Counted from the first letter of the stretch, positions 1-8,962 are shown. The stretch is 64,000 bases of DNA from an uncultured bacterium (GCA_949294085.1 CASFFX010000002.1:1-64000), one strand, 5' to 3'. Numbers and translations are program-made. Notes: generated by a model not told the origin, from the sequence alone.

Positions 1-1
1 A

Positions 2-157
2 CACAGCATGCAATTAAATCAAGGGATAGAAATTGCGTGTTTGGAAGAAATCGCGCTGCAAAAAGGGTTTATCAGCCGGGAGGATTTGCAGAAGTATTTA
101 GCAGGAAAACCGAAAAATTCGTACTATCAATACGTTGCCCGGCTGCTTAAAAATTAA
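2..157 (+). CDS. rfbA: C-terminal end of glucose-1-phosphate thymidylyltransferase (partial)
   Basis: The window opens inside a reading frame of 51 codons plus TAA. The visible residues include GIEIACLEEIALQKGFI and YYQYVARLLKN, which match the conserved C-terminal end of RmlA/RfbA, the enzyme that makes dTDP-glucose for dTDP-rhamnose synthesis. The catalytic N-terminal part lies outside the window, so activity cannot be judged. It is followed 22 bases later by a strong terminator, so it is the last gene of its transcript and probably the end of a surface-polysaccharide cluster. It marks the host side of the accessory region that follows. Confidence 0.8.
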   Translation, partial: HSMQLNQGIEIACLEEIALQKGFISREDLQKYLAGKPKNSYYQYVARLLKN

Positions 158-179
158 AATTCTATATTGTTTTAAGGCG

Positions 180-215
180 AATCCAAACGGTTTAACAATC
201 GTTTGGATTTTTTTT
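180..215 (+). terminator. Rho-independent terminator after rfbA
   Basis: A perfect 10-bp stem (AATCCAAACG / CGTTTGGATT) with a 10-base loop is followed by a run of Ts. It lies directly downstream of the rfbA stop codon. Confidence 0.85.
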
Positions 216-341
216 GCAGGAAAGACCTAAAACAATGCCCGCCTAGCGGGCGAAAAACGGACAAATGGCAACTGCTCTGTGATAAACGGCACCCTATCAG
301 CGGGCAAATTCCCGACGGACGAATAGATTTGAAGGCAACAA
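216..341. other. Intergenic sequence without a recognisable gene
   Basis: No supported coding frame is seen. A small perfect hairpin (GCCCGC-cta-GCGGGC, 237-251) lacks a T-tract. This is the last stretch before the repeated terminator and the left edge of the accessory island. Confidence 0.5.
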
Positions 342-369
342 AAAAGGCACTTCATACGAAGTGCCTTTT
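342..369. terminator. Symmetrical terminator, first copy
   Basis: A 12-bp perfect stem (AAAAGGCACTTC / GAAGTGCCTTTT) around a 4-base loop, flanked by A and T runs so that it can act in both directions. A near-identical hairpin occurs at 3413-3440. In both places it is followed at once by an AAATGGTGG sequence that matches the 3' end of the tRNA-Val gene, so it may originally have been the terminator of that tRNA. Confidence 0.7.
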
Positions 370-370
370 G

Positions 371-382
371 AAATGGTGGGGC
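371..382 (+). repeat. Degenerate attachment-like repeat (outer left edge)
   Basis: AAATGGTGGGGC matches 10 of 12 bases of AAATGGTGGACC found at 3442-3453 and at the 3' end of tRNA-Val (11627-11638). It follows the repeated terminator. It is best read as the left attachment site of an older, decayed element. This is inference from position and similarity; no excision product is visible. Confidence 0.45.
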
Positions 383-555
383 AGCGCTCCTTAAAAGCTT
401 GAACACGATTAGTACTAATATACTCGAAAAAGCCGAGTTTATAGTGCATGCCCCTATTCTTGATCCCTTTCGAAATTAGAAATTACTGATTATGAAGCTA
501 AATTTTCAAGCTATTTTAATCATCGTAGTTAATCAGAATATAGAAAGTATATTAT

Positions 556-865
556 AAGAATAATAATAATTTAATATCTATACAAAGCACGAAGAAAGCG
601 AAAAGATAGAAAAAGCAATATCGATAGTGGGAATACCAGCTAAGAAAAACGCAAGATACGACAAATCCTAACGGAATTGCTCGCAAATGTAGAAGTTGGA
701 TCAGAGTACAGCAAGGAAGCATTAGGATTTACTGTGATACGCAAAGCAAATCAGGAAGATGTAAAAGCATTTGAATTGATTATGCGCTTTATCGGTGATA
801 TTCTATCAGACTGCGAGCAAAAGTGCACGGATGAAGAAATCACAGAAAATCCTTGGATTTTTTAA
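556..865 (+). pseudogene. Broken copy of the KGG-motif small gene
   Basis: This stretch aligns base for base with the intact gene at 3628-3951. The start codon has become AAG, an in-frame TAG follows after 17 codons and the frame shifts; only the 3' half (677-865) remains open and retains residues matching the intact copy, such as VKAFELIMRFIGDI. Upstream sequence from 383 is also homologous to 3454-3627, so the whole left end of the element is duplicated. The pseudogene ends 18 bases before the 3' end of the methyltransferase gene on the other strand. Confidence 0.8.
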
Positions 866-882
866 AAAGGATGCAATATCCT

Positions 883-1992
883 TTAGAATTTGATGATTTC
901 TATGTTTGGTGAGTATAGATTCGAAATTTTAGAGAGTCGTTTCTTGACAACTTCTATTGCTTTAGAAGATTTATCAATACCTACCCATCTTCTGCCGAGT
1001 TCTTCGCACGCAATCAAGGTTGTACCAGATCCACAAAAGAAGTCCAAAACGAGACTACCTTTATTCGAAGATATGTTGATAATTTGCTTTAATAAATCTA
1101 AATTTTTTTCCGTGGGATAAGATGGATATTGAGGGTCTTTGAATTCCCATATATCTTGTATTTTTTTCCCTTCTTTTTCATCGGCATAAACAATTTTTCT
1201 TGGATTCTTCGTCTTAGACCATTCAATTAGACCTAATCTATCAAGTTTCTCTAATTCTTCGGGAGCACTTCTCCAATGCCTGCCTTTTGGCGGCAGAATT
1301 CCCTTAAATGCTTGAGAAGTTTTACCGTTTCTTGTTTCTCCAGGGGCATGTAAAGGAATCGTTGTATAATGTCTTCCATTCACATCAATCTTGTTATATA
1401 ACTTCGCTATTTCTTCTTTGGTATAGGGCAAGGTGAAATTGTGCCAGATTGGATTTGACGTCTTACTATAAAAAAGAATTAGGTCTTTAATATTGCCATA
1501 TGCTTTTCGACTAAAATTTTTGGGATTACATTTTATTCTTGTAATATCATTTCTAAAATTAGATATTCCAAAAATCTCATCCATTACAAGTTTGATATAG
1601 TGCCCAATCTTATAATCTATATGCAAATAGATTGACCCTTTGGGGCTTAATAATTCTCTTGCGACTACTAATCTATCTCTGATAAAAGAAAGGAAAGCAT
1701 CCCCAATGAGTGTGTCTTGATAAGCAATTTCCCCATCAATTGCCATACTAATTGTGCTATTACGCTTCGAGTCTATTCTAAATATGGTATTTGTAGCGAA
1801 AGGGGGGTCAATATAAATGAGGTCGAATTTTTCCTTATATCCGTTTTTAAGCAAGAACTTCATAACTTGGAGATTATCACCGAAAAATAATTTATTGGTA
1901 TCTATTTTGAGCGTTGCACAAGCCGGAGTACTTGTCGTTTCTTCGTTCAAAATATCCTCAACACTTCTTTTTCCTTCAAATTCTAATCTCAT
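883..1992 (-). CDS. Type II DNA methyltransferase, beta-class N6/N4 family
   Basis: The 369-residue protein has the two signature blocks of an amino-methyltransferase of the N6_N4_Mtase family in beta order: the catalytic DPPF (IYIDPPFATN, about residue 61) first and the S-adenosylmethionine motif FCGSGTT (VLDFFCGSGTTLIACEELGRR) near the C-terminus. It would methylate a short DNA site to protect it from the partner endonuclease encoded just upstream on the same strand, 8 bases away. The ATG at 1992 has a purine-rich AGGGGAT before it. The frame is intact, so protection would persist even when the endonuclease is off. The sequence is AT-rich like the rest of the island. The target site cannot be read from sequence; a Tsp45I-like partner would suggest GTSAC. 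Confidence 0.85.
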   Translation of the reverse strand: MRLEFEGKRSVEDILNEETTSTPACATLKIDTNKLFFGDNLQVMKFLLKNGYKEKFDLIYIDPPFATNTIFRIDSKRNSTISMAIDGEIAYQDTLIGDAFLSFIRDRLVVARELLSPKGSIYLHIDYKIGHYIKLVMDEIFGISNFRNDITRIKCNPKNFSRKAYGNIKDLILFYSKTSNPIWHNFTLPYTKEEIAKLYNKIDVNGRHYTTIPLHAPGETRNGKTSQAFKGILPPKGRHWRSAPEELEKLDRLGLIEWSKTKNPRKIVYADEKEGKKIQDIWEFKDPQYPSYPTEKNLDLLKQIINISSNKGSLVLDFFCGSGTTLIACEELGRRWVGIDKSSKAIEVVKKRLSKISNLYSPNIEIIKF

Positions 1993-2000
1993 GATATCCC

Positions 2001-2782
2001 CTACAATGAATATAAGAATTCTCTTAGGACCAAAGCACTTATAATATTGTAATTGCTGTAAGTTTTTGTAATTTCTTTATATAGTTTATTTTTAGTTGGG
2101 ATATACAAGACCCCATCTAAAATTGCAACAGTTATTGCGTTGATATTTTTTGTTGTTATCGTACTTATAGCATCATTAAATTGGGCATTTTGATGCCCAC
2201 CAAAATCTGTTAGAAACTTGGCTTCTCCTATAACATATCTGCTTTTTAGTCTAGCAACAAAATCCAGCCCTTTTTCTCTGTTGTAGTTAATTGTTTTTTT
2301 GCCCAATCCATCATTTCCGAATCACTAGCATCTAATATGGCATCTTCCTTGGTATTTATAAACTCATTAAGTTTCAATATTTTGATACCCAAAGACCCTT
2401 TATTGACCCATCTCTTAAATAAAGGGCCAATTTGTCTATTTGTTTCCTTGGGCTCTGTGCATTTTTCGTATAGTTTGGGCAAACCTAACTCGTACATTCT
2501 GCCAGCTAATCTGTTAATTGTTTTCGGATTCCTTAAAATTGCAGATTTGTCTCTTTTTAAATATGCAACATAAGAATCTTTTATCGGAAATAAATCAAGG
2601 GTTAATAGCGTTTTGACAAGCATTTCATTATCTCGTTTGGCAAAATATTCTTCGATTTTTTCCCATTTTGTGTGGTCAATGTCTCTGATCCCGTCAGGAA
2701 TAGTTGGATATACGGCAAACAATTCATCTAAATAGTTGCGCTGATTTGCAAATTCTATACTTAATTGTGTCCAATAATTCAT
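2001..2782 (-). pseudogene. Tsp45I-like type II restriction endonuclease, split by a frameshift in an A7 run
   Basis: Two overlapping frames make up one endonuclease. The upstream frame (from ATG 2782, or TTG 2818) covers the N-terminal domain and stops shortly after the sequence MMDWAKK. A minus-one shift in the AAAAAAA tract at 2294-2300 continues it as TINYNREKGLDFVARL, followed by YVIGEAKFLTDFGGHQNAQF and an intact C-terminus ending at 2001. The PD-(D/E)xK-type residues (D of GLDF, E and K of GEAK) lie only in the downstream frame, so the unshifted product lacks the catalytic centre. The joined protein would be about 260 residues. The context before the break reads A AAA AAA, a classical slippery heptamer, so programmed frameshifting, tract-length phase variation, a dead gene or a read error are all possible. 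The Tsp45I assignment is from memory of the family's motif and is moderate. Confidence 0.65.
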
Positions 2783-2914
2783 AGCACTGACCCCATAATA
2801 TATAAAGTCATTGTACAAAATATTTCAGAAGGGAATTAAGTGGTTTGACTCGCTAAGCAGTTCATTTTCGGCATATTTAGTTTTTATGTGTCAAGACAGG
2901 GGAATCTATTTTTC

Positions 2915-2945
2915 TTGACACAAATTATACTTATAGGTGTAATTT
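2915..2945 (+). promoter_or_regulatory. Promoter with palindromic operator (relic copy)
   Basis: TTGACA (2915) and TGTAAT (2938) are 17 bases apart. An imperfect inverted repeat, AAATTATAC-N6-GTGTAATTT, fills the spacer and -10 box. It is the degenerate twin of the promoter-operator at 9008-9038. Confidence 0.7.
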
Positions 2946-2963
2946 TATAAGGTAACGGAGGAA

Positions 2964-3409
2964 ATATGTATGATCTTTGCAAAAGAACCGCAACAGTATC
3001 CACTAGCAAAGAGAGGATATAGCTTTAATTTACTAGACAAAACGTCATTAGAAACCCTGCCAAAAATGGAAGAAGAGTGGCATCCTACTAAAAATGGGGA
3101 ACCTGCCCTGAGAATATTACGGCGGGGAGGTTTAAAACAGTCTAGAGAAAATGTAAAAAATGCGGATATGAGTGGCAATCAGAGATTCGGTGGAGAACTC
3201 AAAAAATCAAGGGTGCCCATTCTGTTCCCATGAGAAAAATCAGAGACAAATGTATTGTAAATTTTAAATGTAATGCGGAGCCATCAGATATATCTAGTAG
3301 AGAACTCAACCAGTTTTCAAGCCTTTTTGTGGGCAGTAAATACTACTCTAGAACTGGTATGGATAAAAAAGACGAGCGTTTACCGTCGGAAAAAGAGTTT
3401 ACACATTAA
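2964..3409 (+). pseudogene. Ruins of a controller gene fused to a zinc-ribbon gene relic
   Basis: The first codons (MYDLCKRT) match the start of the controller at 9060 (MYYLGKRT) but a TAG follows after 18 codons. Beyond it, in shifting frames, are pieces typical of the CxxC zinc-ribbon repeat family (DUF4379-like): SLETLPKMEEEWHPTKNG, then PENITAG, then RKCKKCGYEW, then GCPFC. At least two frameshifts and a TGG-to-TAG change separate them. From 3146 to the TAA at 3407-3409 one frame stays open but ends in sequence I do not recognise. No functional product is expected. The zinc-ribbon reading is by eye and would need an HMM search. Confidence 0.6.
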
Positions 3410-3412
3410 CAA

Positions 3413-3440
3413 AAAAGGCACTTCGTAAGAAGTGCCTTTT
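3413..3440. terminator. Symmetrical terminator, second copy
   Basis: A 12-bp perfect stem around GTAA, nearly identical to the hairpin at 342-369, and again followed directly by AAATGGTGG. Confidence 0.7.
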
Positions 3441-3441
3441 G

Positions 3442-3453
3442 AAATGGTGGACC
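3442..3453 (+). repeat. Attachment-site-like direct repeat, left copy
   Basis: AAATGGTGGACC here is identical to 11627-11638, which covers the 3' CCA, discriminator and first acceptor bases of tRNA-Val. The two copies bound an 8.2-kb segment that carries its own serine recombinase, so they are the likely attL and attR. Confidence 0.6.
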
Positions 3454-3627
3454 AATGTTCTTAATAGTTGGAACACTCTTGCCTCTGATATTCTGGATAA
3501 AGCCGAGTTTATAGAGCATAATTCTATCCTTGATTGCCTTCTTAAACTGGAAACTGCCGACAGAAAAGCCAAAGAGCCGTAGTTCTTTTAATCACCAGAG
3601 AGAATTAGAATATAGCAATATAGATAT

Positions 3628-3951
3628 ATGAATAATAATAATTTAACCCCGATACGAAGCACGAGCGAAGCAAGAGAAAAAGGACAAAAGGGCGGTATTG
3701 CAAGCGGGAAAGCACGCCAAGAAAAACGCAAAATGCGCCAAATCCTAACCGAATTGCTTACCAACGCAGAGATTGGCTCAGAGTATAGCAAAGAGTCCCT
3801 TGCGCTTGCCTTGATACGCAGGGCTGGACAGGGGGATGTCAAGGCATTTGAGTTAATCATGCGCTTTATCGGGGATATGCCAACCAATGACGAGCAAAAA
3901 CGCACTGATGAGGAAATACGAGAGAATCGTTGGGATATCTGTATTTCTTAA
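3628..3951 (+). CDS. KGG-motif small protein of mobile-element type
   Basis: A 107-residue protein with a basic N-terminal half containing EKGQKGGIASGKARQEKR, followed by a helical part with GDVKAFELIMRFIGD. This layout resembles small proteins of unknown function found in phages and integrative elements, often near terminase genes; I do not know a demonstrated role. No clear ribosome-binding site precedes ATG 3628. A decayed copy lies at 556-865, so the gene is a constant part of the element's left end. It precedes hsdR by 59 bases and may be co-transcribed with it. Confidence 0.65.
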   Translation: MNNNNLTPIRSTSEAREKGQKGGIASGKARQEKRKMRQILTELLTNAEIGSEYSKESLALALIRRAGQGDVKAFELIMRFIGDMPTNDEQKRTDEEIRENRWDICIS

Positions 3952-4010
3952 TGAGATAAATTGTTACAATAAATTTGTGTAGTTGTTTTTCATCTTACTG
4001 GGAGAAATTA

Positions 4011-6488
4011 ATGCCGGAAATGGAAGCGGAAGCCAGAATCAAAATCAATAAGCTGCTTGAAAAAGCGGGTTGGCGATTGTGTGATGACAAAAATGGCAAG
4101 AAAAATGTAGATTTAGAGCATTCTACCCGTGTGCGCAAAGCCGATGAAGAACGGGGCGGGGCTATTGATTACTTACTACTCGACGATAAAAACTTCCCTC
4201 TGTGCGTATTAGAAGCCAAAAAAGCGAGCATAAACCCACTTTTTGCCAAAGAACAAGCCCGTGAGTATGCGGAAAGCCAAGGCATCCGGTTTGTGATTCT
4301 CTCAAACGGGGATAAGCACTTCTTTTGGGATATTGAAAATGGCAATCCGCAAGACATTACGAGCATGCCAACCCAACAATCCTTGATGGATAAAAAGCAC
4401 TTCAAACCCCAACCCAAGAAACTGGCATCCGTCGAGATTACCAAAGAATTTATTGCTTTAACCCAAAATCCTAATATCTTACAAGACCCCGATTATCTCA
4501 ATCCGGAAACGAGAGATGCCTATTGCCGTAACTATGGCTATAAGATTTTAAGAGATTACCAGATTGATGCTATTAAAGCTGTGCAAAGAGCCGTTGCCGA
4601 TGGTAAAGAGAGATTTCTGCTAGAACTAGCAACCGGACTGGGTAAAACCCTTATTGCGGGTGCTATTATTCAATTATTCCTCAAAACAGGCAACGCAAAC
4701 AGGGTGCTTTTCTTGGTGGATAGGTTGGAACTGGAAGAACAAGCCAAAAAGAACTATGATGCCTATCTAAAAGATTATAATTGCATAATTTACAAGCAAA
4801 AAAGAAACGATTGGCACAAAGCCAATATTGTCATCTCAACGGTGCAGAGTTTAGAAGGCAAGTATAAGGATATATTTTCTCCTACTGATTTTGATTTAGT
4901 TATTTCCGACGAAGCCCACCGCAGTATCGGGGGCAACGCACGGGCCTTGTTTGAGTATTTTATCGGCTATAAGTTAGGTTTAACCGCTACCCCGAAGGAT
5001 TACATTAAAAATTTGGATGTCAATGCGCTAAAAGCCGAAAACCCCAAAGCCCTAGAAAGGAGAATCTTGCTGGATACCTACAAAACCTTTGGCTGTGAAA
5101 CAGGCGAGCCAACCTTCCGCTATTCGCTGGTAGATGGCGTGAAACACGGTTATTTGATTGCGCCCGTGGTGGTGGATGCAAGAACGGATATCACGACGGA
5201 ACTTTTATCCGAAAAGGGCTATGCTATAACGGTCAAAGATGAAGAAGGGCAGGAAACCCAAGAATATATGTTCCATACGGATTTTGAAAAGAAATTCTTT
5301 TCGGATAACACCAATAGAGTGCTATGCAAAGCATTCATGGATAATGCCCTGAAAGATCCTATTTCCGGCGAGATTGGCAAGTCAATTATCTTCTGTGTAT
5401 CCCAAAACCATTGTGCCAAAATCACGCAAATCCTCAACGAAATGGCAAGCCAGATGTTCCCCGACAAGTACAAATCGGACTTTGCCACGCAGGTAACTTC
5501 TAGCGTGATGGATGCGCAACAATACACAGTAGATTTTGCCAATAACAAACTAAAAGGGCTTAGCAGATTCAAAGAAGGGTATGAAACCAGTAGAACGAGG
5601 GTATGCGTTACCGTCGGGATGATGACTACCGGATATGATTGCTCGGACATTCAAAATATCGTTTTGATGCGCCCTATTTTCTCACCTACCGACTTTATCC
5701 AAATCAAGGGCCGAGGAACCAGAAAGCACACCTTCAAATTTACGGATGAGCAAAAGCATACCACGCTTGTGGAGAAGAAAGAATTTAAGATTTTGGACTT
5801 CTTTGCTAACTGCCAGTATTTTGAGGAAGATTTTGACTATGATGGCGTGTTAGAGTTGCCTATCAATCGTGGAAAAGGGCCGACTCCGCCAGTGCCACCG
5901 CCACCGCCGATAGATGATATTAGCATCACCGACCCCGACAAAGTGAAAACCATAGAAACTATGGCAGTGGGTAGCGAGGGGATGAAAGTGGATAGAATGT
6001 TCTTCAAGCAAGCCACCGATTCTATCCGGCAAGATGTGGATATTAAAGTTGCGGTGAATAACGAAAACTGGGAAAGAGCCATCTATCTGGTCAAGGAACG
6101 CTTTGAAGATAAACCTGAGTTATACATCAATTTGCAGAAGATAAAAGAGTCCCAAAACTTGGACCGCCAACTCAACTGGAAAGAAGTTTTGGAAATGATT
6201 TTCGGACTGATAGAAACCTTTAAGAACCGTGAAGAACTACTGGAAGATGAATGCGACAAGTTTATTGCCATTTACAAACCGGATGCGGAACATCTGCCGT
6301 TTGTTAAGAAGTTCATCCAAGCGTATGCTACCGATGATCAATTCCGCCAAATTATTGATGATAAAGAGTATGCCCTTTTAGACACTCGTGCAGGGTTCTC
6401 CCTTGATGATTATAGGCATTTGAACGGGTATCGAGATATATTGCCTGCCTACATAAAGGGAAATATTAACCTAAACACCTACATGTAG
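4011..6488 (+). CDS. hsdR: Type I restriction endonuclease subunit R
   Basis: The motor and nuclease subunit of a type I RM complex: it translocates DNA from an unmethylated site and cuts at a distance. In the 825 residues the order is a PD-(D/E)xK nuclease domain (D53, E68-A-K70), then a superfamily 2 helicase: Walker A ATGLGKT near residue 205, DEAH near 299, the GLTATP motif, and the motif VI segment QIKGRGTRK near 563. The C-terminal part is helical and should bind the methylase core. The ATG at 4011 is chosen over the frame's first ATG (3975) because GGGAG lies 5 bases before it and family members start about here. The modification-specificity gene follows after 11 bases. All catalytic motifs look intact. 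Confidence 0.93.
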   Translation: MPEMEAEARIKINKLLEKAGWRLCDDKNGKKNVDLEHSTRVRKADEERGGAIDYLLLDDKNFPLCVLEAKKASINPLFAKEQAREYAESQGIRFVILSNGDKHFFWDIENGNPQDITSMPTQQSLMDKKHFKPQPKKLASVEITKEFIALTQNPNILQDPDYLNPETRDAYCRNYGYKILRDYQIDAIKAVQRAVADGKERFLLELATGLGKTLIAGAIIQLFLKTGNANRVLFLVDRLELEEQAKKNYDAYLKDYNCIIYKQKRNDWHKANIVISTVQSLEGKYKDIFSPTDFDLVISDEAHRSIGGNARALFEYFIGYKLGLTATPKDYIKNLDVNALKAENPKALERRILLDTYKTFGCETGEPTFRYSLVDGVKHGYLIAPVVVDARTDITTELLSEKGYAITVKDEEGQETQEYMFHTDFEKKFFSDNTNRVLCKAFMDNALKDPISGEIGKSIIFCVSQNHCAKITQILNEMASQMFPDKYKSDFATQVTSSVMDAQQYTVDFANNKLKGLSRFKEGYETSRTRVCVTVGMMTTGYDCSDIQNIVLMRPIFSPTDFIQIKGRGTRKHTFKFTDEQKHTTLVEKKEFKILDFFANCQYFEEDFDYDGVLELPINRGKGPTPPVPPPPPIDDISITDPDKVKTIETMAVGSEGMKVDRMFFKQATDSIRQDVDIKVAVNNENWERAIYLVKERFEDKPELYINLQKIKESQNLDRQLNWKEVLEMIFGLIETFKNREELLEDECDKFIAIYKPDAEHLPFVKKFIQAYATDDQFRQIIDDKEYALLDTRAGFSLDDYRHLNGYRDILPAYIKGNINLNTYM

Positions 6489-6499
6489 AGAGAAACAAA

Positions 6500-8962
6500 A
6501 TGCTAGACAAAGACACCAAGCAAACCATAGATAATGCTCGTAATATTTTAGTGGGCAAAGTGCCTAATCCGGTAACGCAGATAGATTTAATCACTACCGC
6601 CATGATTTACAAGTTTATGGACGATATGGATTTGGAAAATATCTCTTTTGGCGGGAAAAGGGTGTTTTTTGTGGATGATTTGGAAAAATATGCTTGGAGT
6701 AAATTGCTATCCGCCACCGTTGGAAATAGCGAGCGCATCAACCTCTACACCGAAGCACTGGATAAATTACCCTATGCCAAACAAATCCCGCAACTGTTTA
6801 GAAGCATTTTCAAGGATGCCTTCCTTCCGTTTAGAGATGGCGCAACGCTCACCTTATTCTTAAAAGAAATAGATAGTTTATCATACGCTAATTCGGAGAA
6901 TCTGGGAGATGGCTTTGAATATTTGCTATCTATTATGGGTGTACAAAAGGATGCAGGGCAATTCAGAACACCGCGCCACATTATTGATTTTATCGTTGAA
7001 GTAGTAAATCCGATGAAAAATGATTCTATCCTAGACCCTGCTTGCGGTACGGCGGGATTCTTAATTTCGGCCTATAAGTACATTATTAAAACCGCCAACG
7101 AGCATAAAAAGCCCTTGTCAGCAGGTGCTATTAAACAACTTGCGCAGAATATTACAGGGTACGATATAGACCCTACTATGAAGAAACTATCACTGGTAAA
7201 TTTGTATTTACACCAATTTGCTACCCAACAGGTGTACGAGTATGATACCCTTACCAAAGAAGATAGATGGGGAGATAAGTTTGATGTTATCCTTGCCAAT
7301 CCTCCATTTATGACCCCAAAAGGCGGGATAAGACCGCATAACAAGTTTGGTATCAAGGCAAACAAGTCCGAAGTGCTATTTGTAGATTACTTTATGGAAC
7401 ACTTAACCCTTAACGGGCGTGCGGGTTTTGTCGTGCCGGAAGGGATTATTTTCCAATCGGCTACGGCTTACAAAGGTTTGCGTAAAATGATGATAGAAGA
7501 TAATTACCTCTATGCGGTGGTAAGTTTGCCGTCGGGCGTATTTAACCCGTATTCTGGGGTAAAAACATCCATTCTATTCTTTGATAGGCAACTAGCCAAA
7601 AAGACGGACAAAATCTTGTTTGTAGATGTCAAAAATGACGGTTTTTCCCTAGGCGCACAGCGCAGACCCATTAAAGAAAATGATTTGCCTTCTGCCTTAG
7701 AAGCCATCCAAGCATATCAAAAATCATACGATAAGGCCGATTTGCAACTGCCCGATAATTGCTTACTGGTAGAAAAGAGCAAAATTGCCGAAAACGGGGA
7801 GTACAATCTTACTGCCAGTAGATATAAGCAAACACCTCAAGCCCTTAATTCCAAATGGGAAATGGTTAAATTGGGAGATGTGGCCGATGTATCTTCTGGG
7901 GATTCGGCTCCACAATCTGCTGACTTTTTTAGAAATGGAATATATCCATTTTGTCGTACTTCGGATGTCGGCAAAGTTCATATATCGGACAATTTAGTAA
8001 AAATATCTGATTACTTGAATGAAGAAGGAATTAAAGGTTTAACATTATTTAAGAAAGGAACTATTTTATTGCCGAAAAGTGGGGCTTCGACATTTCTCAA
8101 TCACAGAGCTATTTTAGGAATTGATAGTTATGTATCATCTCATTTGGCAACCATAGTGGTGCATCATAACAAAATTTTGGAGGAATATTTATTTTTTATT
8201 TTGCTTTACATTGACACCAAGACAATGACGGCAAATAGCGCATATCCATCGTTAAAAATTTCGGAAATTAAAAATATTCAAATCCCGCTTCCGCCGTTAG
8301 AGGTGCAGGAAAAAATTGTAAAGGAATTAGAGGGCTATCAAGCCATTATCAACGGTTCGCAAGATGTAATAGACAACTGGAAACCCTACTTTGCCATCAA
8401 ACCCAACTGGCCCAAAGTTAAACTCGGTGATGTGTGCGAAAAATCAGATAAAACCATAGACCCACAAGAAAAAACGGGGATTGTAAATTACATTGGGTTG
8501 GAGAATATTTTAAGTTCAAAAATGGAATTGACGGGAATGATTGAGCATCCTTATTCTTCCATAAAAAGCATTAAGAACATTTTTCAAAAAGATGATGTGC
8601 TATATGGCAAATTAAGGCCCAATTTGAATAAGGTATATTTAGCCAAAGAAGATGGTATATGTTCTACGGATATACTTGTGTTACGAGCCAAAAACAATAT
8701 ACTCCCTAAATTACTGGCTATCATTTTAACAAGTGAAAATATAAATGCTCAAATTCTGCAAGGCATCAAAGGGGCGCAACTTCCACGCGTAGGGTTTAAT
8801 TACATGAGTTTAATTGAGTTCTATCTTCCACCCTTATCCGAGCAAAAAGCCATTGTAGAAAAAATTGAATGGGAAGAAGATTATATCCGCCGTTGCAAAG
8901 AAGTTATTGCCTACTATAAGCAAAAAATTGCCGACAAAATAGCATCCATCTGGAACGCATAA
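6500..8962 (+). CDS. Fused type I methylase-specificity protein (HsdM-HsdS)
   Basis: One 820-residue chain holds both functions that are normally separate. The N-terminal half is an HsdM adenine methyltransferase: helical N-domain, SAM-binding motif DPACGTAGF near residue 177, catalytic NPPF near 266. From about residue 450 two target-recognition domains follow, each starting with a W-x-x-V/K-L-G-D-V segment and each closed by the conserved helix start PLPPLEVQEKIV (first) and LPPLSEQKAIVEKI (second), exactly as in HsdS. No stop or start codon separates the halves, so the fusion looks genuine. The recognition part is markedly AT-rich. With HsdR it should form a complete type I system. An expected complex with two fused chains per holoenzyme would carry four recognition domains unless assembly differs. 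Confidence 0.9.
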   Translation: MLDKDTKQTIDNARNILVGKVPNPVTQIDLITTAMIYKFMDDMDLENISFGGKRVFFVDDLEKYAWSKLLSATVGNSERINLYTEALDKLPYAKQIPQLFRSIFKDAFLPFRDGATLTLFLKEIDSLSYANSENLGDGFEYLLSIMGVQKDAGQFRTPRHIIDFIVEVVNPMKNDSILDPACGTAGFLISAYKYIIKTANEHKKPLSAGAIKQLAQNITGYDIDPTMKKLSLVNLYLHQFATQQVYEYDTLTKEDRWGDKFDVILANPPFMTPKGGIRPHNKFGIKANKSEVLFVDYFMEHLTLNGRAGFVVPEGIIFQSATAYKGLRKMMIEDNYLYAVVSLPSGVFNPYSGVKTSILFFDRQLAKKTDKILFVDVKNDGFSLGAQRRPIKENDLPSALEAIQAYQKSYDKADLQLPDNCLLVEKSKIAENGEYNLTASRYKQTPQALNSKWEMVKLGDVADVSSGDSAPQSADFFRNGIYPFCRTSDVGKVHISDNLVKISDYLNEEGIKGLTLFKKGTILLPKSGASTFLNHRAILGIDSYVSSHLATIVVHHNKILEEYLFFILLYIDTKTMTANSAYPSLKISEIKNIQIPLPPLEVQEKIVKELEGYQAIINGSQDVIDNWKPYFAIKPNWPKVKLGDVCEKSDKTIDPQEKTGIVNYIGLENILSSKMELTGMIEHPYSSIKSIKNIFQKDDVLYGKLRPNLNKVYLAKEDGICSTDILVLRAKNNILPKLLAIILTSENINAQILQGIKGAQLPRVGFNYMSLIEFYLPPLSEQKAIVEKIEWEEDYIRRCKEVIAYYKQKIADKIASIWNA

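Noticed and set aside
203-394. Open frame of 63 codons after rfbA
   Set aside because: It runs through the terminator and the attachment-like repeat, has no ribosome-binding site and no recognisable composition.
3975-4010. Longer start for hsdR
   Set aside because: The extra 12 residues overlap the spacer, have no ribosome-binding site and are not expected from the family; ATG 4011 has GGGAG.
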